Shown: positions 44,494 to 53,030, counted from the stretch's first letter. The stretch: 64,000 nucleotides of DNA from Micromonospora sp. NBC_00389 (GCF_036059255.1 NZ_CP107947.1:6944001-7008000), one strand, 5' to 3'. A program made the numbers and translations. The notes: generated by a model not told the origin, from the sequence alone.

Positions 44494-44848
44494 TCGGGCA
44501 GCCACACTGGCTGCCCGCGTGAACACGCTCGCCGCGGTTCTCATCGCCACTGCGGGTGGCGCGCCCACCCGCGGTGGCGATCCTCGGTTCGTCGGGGCGA
44601 AGGCCATACCCGACCCCGTCCGCAACGGCCACGCTCACCGACGCACGACCATCATGTACACCACAGGACGTGCGGTTGGCACTGCGGCCAGGGGTGTCAT
44701 CCGGTCGACCGGGTCGACGCTGACGCGCCGCAATGGTCGCACCGCCTCCGGCGGCACGACATGGGATGGTGTCTGAGCGTCCGGTTGCCCAGTGACACCC
44801 TCACCACCTCGGACGTCGGACCGTCACACCGTGCGGAGGGGGCCTCCT
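44494..44848. other. Intergenic stretch, no gene seen
   Basis: Short frames only. It leads into the IS relic at 44849. Confidence 0.4.
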
Positions 44849-45020
44849 CAGGGACGTCTCGCAACTCGGGCTACCGTCCATGGTGGACAATGGCCAGGCC
44901 CAGGTGGTCTCGCCGTCCGCCCCGAGTGGGTCTTCCCCGTTCACTGGCCTGCAGCCAGCCTGGTTCCGCCGGCTGGTCCGCTTGGTCGCGCACTGCGGGG
45001 TGGTCGTCGCCATCGTCGTC
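44849..45020 (+). pseudogene. Left-end fragment of the ISL2-like element
   Basis: AGGGACGTCTCGCAACT is the inverted repeat with one or two changes. The following DNA reads VRPEWVFP, shifts frame, then FTGLQPAWFRRLVRLVAHCG, matching the first 35 residues of the ISL2-like transposase (ARPEWIFPFTGLQPAQFRKL). It is in the opposite orientation to the three longer copies. Confidence 0.72.
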
Positions 45021-45186
45021 TTCCGTCAGGTGGTGCCCACAGGGAATCCGCTTCGCCGCCGTTTCATGTCCATGCCGCTGGCAGTCGGTCGTTTTGTTGG
45101 CGCTGCCGCCAGGTTCGGGCCCATCGCGGGAGAAGGGGCGGTGTCCCGGATGTGCCGTCGAATGGGCGGCGGTTGGCGGTTCGGTC

Positions 45187-45236
45187 GTGCCCCTGGGTTC
45201 GGCTGGTCTGTCGTGGCCAGCCGAACCCAGGGGCAC
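45187..45236. repeat. Perfect 20-bp hairpin in non-coding DNA
   Basis: Stem 45187-45206 pairs with 45217-45236 and the loop is ten bases. It starts GTGCCCCTGGGTTCGG. No gene end is adjacent, so its role is unclear. Confidence 0.75.
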
Positions 45237-45375
45237 ACCGGGCGGGCTGCGTTGGGCAGCGGCCTCGGTGCGTCGCGGCGTCAGCGGACTGAGGCGGGCT
45301 CGGTGTCGGTGGTGTTCTGCCGAGTTGGCGCGGCGAGCTGACGTATTCGGTGATGACGCCGCCGGGCCGGCCGGG

Positions 45376-45730
45376 TCAGGAACCGCGTGCGAAGGACTGC
45401 CGCGCGCGACGCGGTGGCCTGAACGTGTGCGGGTCCAGGCAGGTCGGTGGATCGGTGACGCCCGGGCCGCCGGACAGCACCCACCCCCACCACGCCGCCC
45501 GTCGCCTCGTCGTCGTTCATCCCTCCCAGCCACACCGCGTCGGCGCCGGCGTCGCGCCCCCGGGCGCTGGCAGTAACCACGATGACGTTGGAGTGGGCGC
45601 ACACGTCAAGGCAGCTGCTGGCCCGCACGACGGCGATGCTGGCGAGTTCCCCCCGCACCCTGTTCAGCTGCGCGACATGATTGATGACCAGGTGCTTGAT
45701 CCGGCTACCGCAGTCGCCGCCGCGGCACAC
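45376..45730 (-). pseudogene. Frameshifted (2Fe-2S) ferredoxin-like gene
   Basis: From GTG 45730 the frame reads CRGGDCGSRIKHLVINHVAQ, later SSCLDVCAHSNVIVV and GADAVWLGGMNDDEA. This is the thioredoxin-like 2Fe-2S ferredoxin pattern with four Cys. The reading then jumps to another frame, WVLSGGPGVTDPPTCLDPHT, then a stop at 45376. One frameshift near 45490 separates them, so the product would be altered at the C-terminus only. Confidence 0.65.
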
Positions 45731-45791
45731 CGTGTGGCGCTCGAATATTCAGCCATGGGCCCTGACCTGCAGGTCTTCATAGGCCCAAGAT

Positions 45792-45861
45792 CTTCGAGCC
45801 GCGCTGCTTGAGCGACCGCTCAAGAGACTTTGAGCCCTCGCTCAAGCAGCGCGGCTCGAAG
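45792..45861. repeat. 23-bp perfect hairpin with inner hairpin
   Basis: CTTCGAGCCGCGCTGCTTGA (continuing GCG) at 45792-45814 pairs with 45839-45861. The 24-base loop can itself fold (CTCAA...TTGAG). It could be a terminator for the ferredoxin relic, a small mobile-element end or a structured RNA. Confidence 0.72.
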
Positions 45862-46064
45862 GTAGTTCGTCCGCAAAGAACTGCAGGAGGGCCTGCAACC
45901 GAGTATTCGAGCCCCATAGCCTCGACGATCGGTGCGGCGGGCGGGTGTGGCGGCAGCGTCACCGGCGGCAGCGCACCCAACTCATAGAGTGTGCGGTGGC
46001 ACACACACGGTGATCACAGCTGGCGTCAAGGCTGCTACAAGCTTGACCCTGGACATTTGTCCGC

Positions 46065-47039
46065 ATGGACGACGCCGCGCCGCGTGGCCGGAGACGCGCC
46101 CGCTATCTCACGATGGCGCTGGCCGTCGCCCTCTGCTGCGCCCTCTCCGTGTTCCTGGCTGTCCGCGCCGGCCACACCACAGCCGCCTCGTGGAGCGAGC
46201 CGTCGCTGACGAACTCGCCGTCGGACCAGCCGTCGGACCAGCCGTCGGACCCGGCGCCGGCAGATCCGATGCTGCCGGCCGGCCCGCAGCCCACGGAGGT
46301 CGCCGCCCCGGGTGACGCAAGCGCTGCGGTCGCCGCCTCGGTCCAGACCTACCTCAAGAGTCAGGGCGACCAGAGCGCGGTAGCCGTCCTGGACACGACG
46401 ACCGGAGCGCAAGTAACGGTGAATGCGGACACCGGATTCAACACGGCCAGCATCGTCAAGGTGGACATCCTCGCCACCCTGCTGCTCGAACGCCAAGCGG
46501 CGCAGGGTCTCACCTTGAACGAACAAGGCCTGGCGTACGACATGATCACCAAGAGCGACAACAACGCTGCGACAAGCCTCTGGAACGAAATGGGCGGCGC
46601 CTCCGGGCTGGCCGCCGCCAACCGCACGCTCGGCCTGACCGAGACCACCCCCGGCATCGGCAACTCCTGGGGTCACACGACCACCACAGCGAACGACCAG
46701 CTTCGCCTCCTGCAGGATCTGACCAGCGCCAGCAGCCCCCTCAACGCGACCAGCCGCGGCTATGCGCTGAACCTGATGAGCCAGGTCGAGAACGATCAGG
46801 ACTGGGGCGTGCCGGCCGCGGCGTCGGCGCAGGCCACCGACGTGTACGTGAAGAACGGCTGGCTGGACGACGCCACCGACAACGGGCTGTGGATCAACAA
46901 CAGCGTCGGCCGGATCGTGGAGCCCGGCCACGACTGGCTGGTCGTGGTGCTCACGAACGGGAACACGAGCGAGAGCAGCGGCATCAACGTCGTCGAGCAC
47001 GCCGCGACCCTCGCCGTGAGCGGCCTGCGGGCGTCGTAG
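46065..47039 (+). CDS. Secreted penicillin-recognising serine hydrolase (class A beta-lactamase fold)
   Basis: 324 aa. A signal anchor (LTMALAVALCCALSVFLAV) and a Ser/Pro/Asp linker with the repeat SDQPSDQPSDP precede the domain. The motifs are SIVK (SxxK), SDN (KSDNNAA) and KNG (VKNGWLDD) in place of KTG. I do not see a clear ExxLN omega-loop Glu; the region reads ETTPGIGNSWGHTTTTANDQL. It is therefore more like a carboxypeptidase or orphan serine hydrolase than a true beta-lactamase. No TACTA dyad precedes it. ATG 46065 lacks a strong ribosome site. Confidence 0.85.
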   Translation: MDDAAPRGRRRARYLTMALAVALCCALSVFLAVRAGHTTAASWSEPSLTNSPSDQPSDQPSDPAPADPMLPAGPQPTEVAAPGDASAAVAASVQTYLKSQGDQSAVAVLDTTTGAQVTVNADTGFNTASIVKVDILATLLLERQAAQGLTLNEQGLAYDMITKSDNNAATSLWNEMGGASGLAAANRTLGLTETTPGIGNSWGHTTTTANDQLRLLQDLTSASSPLNATSRGYALNLMSQVENDQDWGVPAAASAQATDVYVKNGWLDDATDNGLWINNSVGRIVEPGHDWLVVVLTNGNTSESSGINVVEHAATLAVSGLRAS

Positions 47040-47156
47040 CCGACGCCCACCCGTACCCGGCGCCCACCCGTACGCGACGCACCCTGGCACGGCCAGGCTG
47101 ATCCGCCGGCGGAAACAGGCACGCGTGACGCACAGTCCGGCTGACAGGATGCCGCG

Positions 47157-47408
47157 GTGCTGCTCACTGTGACCACCAAGCATCGCCCGGCCACCGATCT
47201 CGGCTACCTGCTCGTCAAGCACCCCGACAAAGGTGCACGGTGGTGCCCACCGGCACGGCGTACCTGTGCTGCCCCGAGGCGGCCGAGCACCGCACCGCCG
47301 CGCTGATCCTGGACGTCGACCCGACGACGTTGAACGCGGCCCGGCCGGGCGCGGCGGCGTCGTGGCCAACGCCGAGGCCGCCGGCGCGATCGGCGCGATC
47401 GTCATGAA
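47157..47408 (+). pseudogene. hen1: 5' fragment of hen1 (RNA 2'-O-methyltransferase)
   Basis: GTG 47157 begins LLTVTTKHRPATDLGYLL and VKHPDK, the highly conserved start of bacterial Hen1. After a frameshift another frame reads GTAYLCCPEAAEHRTAALIL and DVDP, also Hen1. The rest of the gene, including the methyltransferase domain, is missing. Bacterial Hen1 partners Pnkp in tRNA repair; no pnkp is present here. Confidence 0.72.
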
Positions 47409-47840
47409 CCACGCGATCGCCTCGGCGGCATCCTCCACGAGTACCGACATGGCGCCTGACCTGCGCGGACGCGTTTTTTGGCAAAGGCAGCGTTGCAGGA
47501 GTGCGCCGTCGCGCAGAGGCCTGATTCGGAAGCCGCTCGAAGCCGTAAGCGCGCCCGTACGCGGAGGCGGACACCACGTCGGCCACCAGGGCAATGCGGG
47601 CCGGTACCCGCAGTCCTCGGGCCGTCCACGCGCCGGCACGTAGGAGCGCTTGGTCTTCGGGGCGGCCCGCTCGCCCAGGTGCGGGCGGTCGTCGGCGGCC
47701 CTGCACGTGGCCAGGCAGAGGCCGTCAAGGCGGTGCACGCCTCCCGCACGGTCGCCTGCCAGGCCGTCAACGCTGACGCGCTGCGCCAGTTCGCCCGCGA
47801 GTGGTTCGCCGACCCTCGCTCCAAGCCCGTCGACTAGCCT
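47409..47840. other. Stretch with possible gene debris
   Basis: A plus-strand piece ending at 47837 reads VHASRTVACQAVNADALRQF and AREWFADPRS, which looks like the end of a protein but has no start. Nothing else can be supported. Confidence 0.4.
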
Positions 47841-47846
47841 CCCGGC

Positions 47847-48212
47847 TCAGTCGTGCTCCGGGATGCCCCGCACCCGGTGCGACGCGGCCTGCATCACCTC
47901 CGTCACGAGCCGGCGCACGTGCCCCCCACGGGCGGTGTAGAGAGCCCGCCGGCCCTCTCGCCGCACGGTCACCAGTCCGGCCAACCGTAGTTTCCCGAGG
48001 TGCTGTGACACCGCCGGTCGCGCCACGTCCAGCGCCGCCACCAGCGCGGTCACGTCGTGCTCGCCGTCGACGAGCAGCCACATCAACCGCAGCCGGGTGC
48101 CGTCGGCCAGCATCCGCAACATGTCCGTAGCTGCCTCGACGTGGCTGTCGGCAGGCAGGCGTTGTTGCAGGTCTCCGGCATTTGCAACGTTGTCGCGTGC
48201 GTACACGAGCAC
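47847..48212 (-). CDS. ArsR/SmtB-family metal-responsive repressor
   Basis: 121 aa. Winged helix: MLADGTRLRLMWLLVDGEHD, VARPAVSQHLGKLRLAGLV and VRREGRRALYTARGGHVRRL. Candidate metal ligands are the Asp/His in GEHDVTAL and the His-rich end (HVRRLVTEVMQAASH). It is divergent from a CDF exporter, the arrangement of zinc- or cobalt-responsive pairs. The start GTG 48212 lies directly after GATAATAT, so it is probably leaderless, with its operator around 48197-48230. Confidence 0.88.
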   Translation of the reverse strand: MLVYARDNVANAGDLQQRLPADSHVEAATDMLRMLADGTRLRLMWLLVDGEHDVTALVAALDVARPAVSQHLGKLRLAGLVTVRREGRRALYTARGGHVRRLVTEVMQAASHRVRGIPEHD

Positions 48213-48269
48213 ATATTATCGCCGCCGTTAGGGGTACCGACCCGTCATGCCAGCACGACTGGAGCAGCG

Positions 48270-49328
48270 GTGAACCAGCAGGAGCACATCCACGACCACC
48301 CGCACGACCACGGTCACCACGAGGGCGGCCGGCTCGCTGGCTGGTGGCATCGGCTGAGTCACGCGGTCGTCCCGCACTCGCACGACTCTCGGGCGAAGGT
48401 CGACCCCGCGTTGGAGTCCTCCCGCGATGGACTGCGCGCCCTGTGGATCTCCCTGGTCGGTCTCGGCGTCACGGCTGTCGCGCAGGCGGTCATCGTCGTG
48501 CTGTCCGGCTCGGTGGCTCTGCTCGGGGACACCCTGCACAACGTCGCCGACGCCCTGACCGCCATCCCGCTCGGCATCGCCTTTCTGCTCGGCCGGCGTG
48601 CCGCCACCCGCTCCTACACCTACGGCTACGGCCGGGCCGAGGACCTGGCCGGCATCGTCATCGTCGCCGTCATCGCCGCCTCCGCCGTCGCCGCCGCGTG
48701 GACGGCCGTGACCCGGCTGCTACACCCGGCCGAGGTGACCCACCTGCCCTGGGTGGCCGCCGCCGGCCTCGTCGGCTTCCTCGGCAACGAGCTGGTCGCC
48801 CGCTACCGCATCCGGGTCGGCCGGCATATCGGCTCCGCCGCCCTGGTCGCCGACGGCCTACACGCCCGTACCGACGGCTACACCTCCCTCGCCGTCCTCG
48901 CCGCCGCCGGCGGCGCCGCACTCGGCTGGCGCTGGGCCGACCCGATCGTCGGCCTGGCCATCGCCGTCGCCATCATCTTCGTCCTCAAGGACGCCGCCCG
49001 CGAGGTCTACCGCCGGCTCATGGACGCCGTCGACCCCGCCATTGTCGACCAGGCCGAAACCACTCTCCGCGCGATCGCCGGCGTCCGCGACGTCGCCGCG
49101 GTTCGACTCCGCTGGATCGGCCACCGGCTGCATGCCGAAGCCGAGCTGGTCGTCGACACCCACCTCACCCTCGTGGCCGCCCACGAGATCGCCGCCGACG
49201 CCGAACACCAACTCACCCACGCCGTACCCCGACTGACCAGCGCCACCGTCCACACCGATCCCGGCTGCCATCCCGGCGCGCATCACCACCCAGACCTGTC
49301 CCACCAGCGCCGCCAGCCTTCAAACTGA
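48270..49328 (+). CDS. Cation diffusion facilitator (metal/proton antiporter)
   Basis: 352 aa. His-rich N-terminus (HIHDHPHDHGHHEGG), six helices and a C-terminal cytoplasmic domain. The transport-site residues are HNVAD in LLGDTLHNVADAL and HARTD in VADGLHARTDGYTSL, the pattern of zinc and related CDFs. The C-terminus is also His-rich (GCHPGAHHHPDLSH). GTG 48270 follows GGAGCAGCG. It is divergent from the ArsR gene, which presumably represses it until zinc or another divalent ion rises. Confidence 0.93.
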   Translation: MNQQEHIHDHPHDHGHHEGGRLAGWWHRLSHAVVPHSHDSRAKVDPALESSRDGLRALWISLVGLGVTAVAQAVIVVLSGSVALLGDTLHNVADALTAIPLGIAFLLGRRAATRSYTYGYGRAEDLAGIVIVAVIAASAVAAAWTAVTRLLHPAEVTHLPWVAAAGLVGFLGNELVARYRIRVGRHIGSAALVADGLHARTDGYTSLAVLAAAGGAALGWRWADPIVGLAIAVAIIFVLKDAAREVYRRLMDAVDPAIVDQAETTLRAIAGVRDVAAVRLRWIGHRLHAEAELVVDTHLTLVAAHEIAADAEHQLTHAVPRLTSATVHTDPGCHPGAHHHPDLSHQRRQPSN

Positions 49329-49439
49329 TCCTCGCCCACGGGGACAACGGACAAGGCGACGGCTTCCCCCATCACGCGTAGCGGCGTTCGAGCTCGTAAG
49401 CGGCCAGGTGCGGCGGACGTCGAGGGCGCTGTTGCTAGC

Positions 49440-49592
49440 TCAACGGCCCGACGGCGGTGCATCGGACAGGTTGCGGTCGATGTGGTCTGCGTGGAACAGG
49501 GCCTGCCGAAGCAGTCGTCGGACATGCTCGCCGGCGGCCGAGTAGTACACGAAGGTGCCCTGGCGGTCGCCATCGGCGTACTGGTCCCGGTT
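49440..49592 (-). pseudogene. C-terminal half of an ArsR-family repressor
   Basis: The minus strand ends DRQGTFVYYSAAGEHVRRLL, then RQALFHADHID, the usual wing and last helix of ArsR/SmtB proteins. No DNA-binding helix is found upstream in any frame. It lies just before an intact ArsR gene in the opposite orientation. Confidence 0.65.
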
Positions 49593-49623
49593 CCACCGGA
49601 CTACCAATGGTGTTGGTGTAACG

Positions 49624-49995
49624 ATGGAGGGCGTGGTACCTGCGAAAACTGCCATGCCTGTCATCTCGCCGCTTGCTGGCGAGCCGATCAAGCGTGCCGA
49701 TGCCGAGCGGCTCGCGGGAGTGCTGAAGGCATTCGCCGACCCCGCCCGGCTGCGACTGCTCAGTCTGATCCAGTCCGCTCCGGAGGGCGAGGCGTCCGTC
49801 AGTGACCTCACCGAGCGGTTCGATCTCTCCCAGCCGACCGTGAGTCACCATTTGCGGATCCTCACCGAGGCCGGGCTACTCGAGCGCGAGAAGCGTGGCG
49901 TCTGGGCGTACTACCGCCTGGTGCCGTCCGCGATCGCGGCGATAGCCGACCTGTTGACGCCGCCCCGCAAGCGGGCGACGAAGCGGACCCGCTGA
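49624..49995 (+). CDS. ArsR-family repressor
   Basis: 123 aa. LKAFADPARLRLLSLIQSAP, SVSDLTERFDLSQPTVSHHL and LREKRG-type wing (LLEREKRGVWAYYRLV) form the winged helix. There is no obvious Cys pair in helix 3, so the metal or other signal is not evident. ATG 49624 has no ribosome site and may be leaderless. The truncated ArsR fragment lies upstream on the other strand. The nearest possible target is unclear. Confidence 0.88.
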   Translation: MEGVVPAKTAMPVISPLAGEPIKRADAERLAGVLKAFADPARLRLLSLIQSAPEGEASVSDLTERFDLSQPTVSHHLRILTEAGLLEREKRGVWAYYRLVPSAIAAIADLLTPPRKRATKRTR

Positions 49996-50147
49996 CCGGC
50001 ATCATTGAAGACCCCGCCAGCGTAGAGGGCAGACAGGACGATCCGGTGCGTCGGCGACCGTAGGCGGTCGGGCGCCCGCCATCGCGGCAACACCGATCCC
50101 TGTTCGAGGACGACCGCGACGGCCGGAGTTACGCATCATCACGGTGC

Positions 50148-50183
50148 GAAGGCGGGCGGGTAGGGTGCTGCCCGCCCGCCTTC
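50148..50183. terminator. Hairpin after the LVIVD-repeat gene
   Basis: A 13-bp stem (GAAGGCGGGCGGG) with a ten-base loop, 11 bases beyond the stop of the minus-strand gene. Confidence 0.75.
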
Positions 50184-50193
50184 TACGGGTGCC

Positions 50194-51576
50194 TTAGCGC
50201 AGCAGGAAGGTCTGTGTCTGCGGGTTGAGCATCGGCAGGCGGCGGGCGCCGGCCGTCTCCCGGCTGCTGAACCGGAGGACGTCTAGGCCGCGGGAGATGT
50301 CGTTGGCGATGATCAGGCCGTTGTACCAGTAGGTTGACCACTGGTTGGAGCGCATGTCGTAGTAGCCGATCTCCTTCGGGTTGTTGGGGTCGGTCAGGTC
50401 GACCACGGATGTCCCCGACCCGTATGCGGAGGAGACGAGGATGTTGCGGCCAGCCACGGGTACGTAGTTGAAGTTGTGGTAGGTGCTTGGCTCGTCGCGC
50501 GGGATGCGCAGGTGACTCAGTGGCGTGGTGGGGTTGTCCACCGCGTACGTCCAGATCGCGCCGAACGGCTCCTGCGCCGGTCCGAAGTACTCGTCGCCGA
50601 ATGTCACGTACCGGCCGTCGTGAGTGAATGCTGCGCTGTGCCAGATGTCGACGTCCGAGGTGTCAATGTCAGCGGTGATCCGGGGTGCGAGCGGGTTGCT
50701 GATGTCCCAGAGCTGCCCCTGCGACAGGCAGGCGGCCGCGGCGAGCTTGCGCGGGGTCAGCACCTGGATGTCGTGGCAGGCGAAGAAGTCCCCGGATGCG
50801 CCGGCGAAGAGGTCGGTCCCCTTGACGGTGGGCTCCGCGACGACCTTCGCCGCGAGGCCGGCCGCTGCGTCGTCGCCTGGTACGTCGATCACTGAGATCC
50901 GCTCGAACGGCGCGGTGCAGTTCGGGCCGATGTTGCTGGCGCTCAGCGGATACGACGCGACGTAGATGTAGGTGCCGCCATCCTCTCGGGGGACGAGGGT
51001 GTTGGTGTGGGAGCCGCAGTCGGTCCTGATTGCCTGGAGGAACTTCGGCGCGCTCGGGTCGCTGACGTCGAATACGCGGACTCCTTCCCAGGCGCCAGGG
51101 GTGGAGGCGGTGACATTGGTGGAACCCTCGCAGCCCGGTGTGCTCTGCGGGGTGTCCACCGACAGGAACAGCAGGTCACCCCAGATGGAGACGTCGCCCT
51201 GAGGTCCGTTGCAGTGCACGTCGGCCAGCTCCTCCGGCGCGCCCGGCTCTGAAATGTCGATGATGCGGAAGCCGCCGTAGTGGCCGGCGAAGACGAGGTT
51301 GCCGGAGAACGCAAGGTCTGAGTTGGTGCCGCCGGTGTGCTCGTCTGTGGAGAGCAGGTGCATGTTCTGGGTGTAGCCGTCGGCTGGGCTGCTCGGCGGT
51401 GGCGGCGGGATGGATCCGTCGTCCCATGGCTCGTGTGCGTAAGCCGGGGATGACATCACAGCGAGCGTCACCGCGCCTGCAATGGCGAGTGTTCGGATTC
51501 GGGAAGGTCTACGCACGGAGCCCCCTGACGTCGGGTGTATCGCGCCGGAGGGCGCGATCACGCTAGTGGATGTCAC
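50194..51576 (-). CDS. Secreted LVIVD-repeat beta-propeller protein
   Basis: 460 aa. A signal peptide (LAIAGAVTLAVMSSPAYA) precedes a propeller with LVIVD-type repeats, for example GGFRIIDISEPGAPEE, GVRVFDVSDPSAPKF and SVVDLTDPNNPKEIGYYD. The C-terminus includes GLIIANDISRGLDVLRFS. Function is unknown; related proteins are secreted in actinomycetes. Its GTG start at 51576 has GAGGAG about 11 bases upstream. It ends in a strong hairpin. Confidence 0.87.
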   Translation of the reverse strand: MTSTSVIAPSGAIHPTSGGSVRRPSRIRTLAIAGAVTLAVMSSPAYAHEPWDDGSIPPPPPSSPADGYTQNMHLLSTDEHTGGTNSDLAFSGNLVFAGHYGGFRIIDISEPGAPEELADVHCNGPQGDVSIWGDLLFLSVDTPQSTPGCEGSTNVTASTPGAWEGVRVFDVSDPSAPKFLQAIRTDCGSHTNTLVPREDGGTYIYVASYPLSASNIGPNCTAPFERISVIDVPGDDAAAGLAAKVVAEPTVKGTDLFAGASGDFFACHDIQVLTPRKLAAAACLSQGQLWDISNPLAPRITADIDTSDVDIWHSAAFTHDGRYVTFGDEYFGPAQEPFGAIWTYAVDNPTTPLSHLRIPRDEPSTYHNFNYVPVAGRNILVSSAYGSGTSVVDLTDPNNPKEIGYYDMRSNQWSTYWYNGLIIANDISRGLDVLRFSSRETAGARRLPMLNPQTQTFLLR

Positions 51577-51870
51577 CTTGGCAAATCTCCTCAGCTACCG
51601 CTAGCCCCTGCAGCGGATATGAGAAGCGTCAGATTCTCTGGGCGGGGCGGAGCGACTGCAGGCGTTTCGGGCCGGAGGTGGCTCAATCAAGTGCTGGCGT
51701 CCCCCAGGGCGGGCCGCACGCGTGCGCATCTATCCGGTCGCGCGACGGTCTGTAACGCGGCGGTGCGGCGATCGATGCGTTGGGTGCCCTCGGTGGCCAC
51801 ACTGCGCCGCTACTCACGGAGCGCCGAAGCAACACCCAAGCGACTCGACGTTCGCCCATATTTACACGCC

Positions 51871-52245
51871 CTTCTGCCATTGAGTCTCGCGTCCCTGCTG
51901 ACCGGTCTGATCCAGTCGCTGGGTACACGGTGGGGGTTGTTCCGGCATTACTGGCTGATCGCGAAGCTAGCGATGAACCTCATTGCTGTGGGTGTGCTGC
52001 TGCTCTACATGCAAACCCTGGCCTACCTGGCAAGTGCTGCCCGTGGCGCCACTTCCGCCGATGACCTGCATCGCTTGCGCGGGCTGTCTCCGGTCGTGCA
52101 CGGCGGGGCCGCCGTAGTGCTTCTGCTCACGGCTTTGGTCTTGTCCGTGGTCAAGCCGCGAGGGCTCACAGGCTACGGGCAAGGCAAGATTGCAGCGGTG
52201 AGCGGTGGTGGCGTGGGCGGCGAACGGTACAGCGTTCTCCGGTGA
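51871..52245 (+). pseudogene. DUF2269-like membrane protein lacking its N-terminus
   Basis: The frame contains LPLSLASLLTGLIQSLGTRW, GLFRHYWLIAKLAMNLIAVG, YMQTLAYLASAA and the tail VVKPRGLTGYG. The usual first two helices are missing, and the upstream part of the frame reads unlike protein. There is no start codon with a ribosome site. It is the longest of three copies (see 3-149 and 39953-40030). Confidence 0.7.
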
Positions 52246-52551
52246 GAGAGCTGTGTTGGGTTGCCGCTAGAGCTCATCGGCCAGTCGCTGGGCTGCCGGG
52301 GCTGGGTCGGCAGCTGTAACTGTGTCGCCTCGCGTGGCGGCGACAGGCGACGCCCTTTCGGCTCTGCTCATTCGGGATGTGGCTGCCGGTAGCGACCGGG
52401 CGGGGTTCGACGACGCCAGTGGATGCTGCGGGCCGACCACAGCCAATGTGCAAGTGCGGGCAGGGACTGGTAGCCGTTCGCGAAGCCCACTGGATCAGCT
52501 GCCGCCCCTGCTGGGCAGCGGCGTGGTACGCGGAGGTCTTCGAGGTTGGCG
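52246..52551. other. Intergenic stretch, no gene seen
   Basis: Nothing supported on either strand. Confidence 0.45.
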
Positions 52552-52948
52552 CTAGCCCATTGCGGACAGAAGGTCCTGGCATGCCTGGGCGCGTCGCCGG
52601 CAGATCTCGGCGCATACCCGGCGCTGCTCGTGCATCTGTGCGTGACGGGCGCACTCATCGGCGCAGGTCTGGCAGGCAGTCAGGCTTGCAGGACCGCGCG
52701 GGTGACGTTGGCGTCGTAGCCGGTGCGACGGGGACAGTAGCCGTCCGGTCGTCTCGCAGATGTCGGCGCAGTCGAGGTTGGTGCAGACCCACTTGACCAG
52801 TCGCGCGACGGATTCCTCGCTGAGGCAGGCGTCAGCGTATGCCGTGCAGGCCTGGGCGCACTCGATGCACGCACCTCACCATGGCGGCGAGGTCGAGCTG
52901 GCCGAGATCGGCGGGGTAGGTGTTCAGCATGTCCGCAACGATGCCCAC
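52552..52948 (-). pseudogene. Frameshifted Cys-rich four-helix copper-binding (DUF326-like) gene
   Basis: From GTG 52948 the frame reads MLNTYPADLGQLDLAAMVR, then shifts to ACIECAQACTAYADACLSEE, VKWVCTNLDCADICETTG and, later, ACQTCADECARHAQMHEQRR and VCAEICRRRAQACQDLL. The middle (RRTGYDANVTRAVLQA) is read in a third frame, so at least three indels are present. The CxxC/CxxxC periodicity of about 14 Cys is typical of DUF326/Csp-type copper-storing bundles. Dyad site D with TACTAT precedes it. If the sequence is right the gene is dead; sequencing errors are also possible. Confidence 0.72.
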
Positions 52949-53010
52949 GAAGTCCTCGCTCTCGTCTCGCTGAGCACTGCTGGTCTCGAGCGGATACCCA
53001 CCTTCCCCGC

Positions 53011-53030
53011 CTACTAACGTCCGATAGTAG
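53011..53030. promoter_or_regulatory. TACTA/TAGTA dyad operator, site D
   Basis: CTACTA-ACGTCCGA-TAGTAG, perfect halves. The minus strand gives TACTAT for the Cys-rich gene 63 bases downstream; the plus strand gives TACTAA for the small gene at 53100. Confidence 0.68.

Noticed and set aside
45333..45362. About 27 of 30 bases resemble the MFS gene near 10592 (GGVITEYV on the minus strand)
   Set aside because: The match does not extend on either side, and it lies beyond the ferredoxin relic with no MFS motifs near. Too short to call a remnant.
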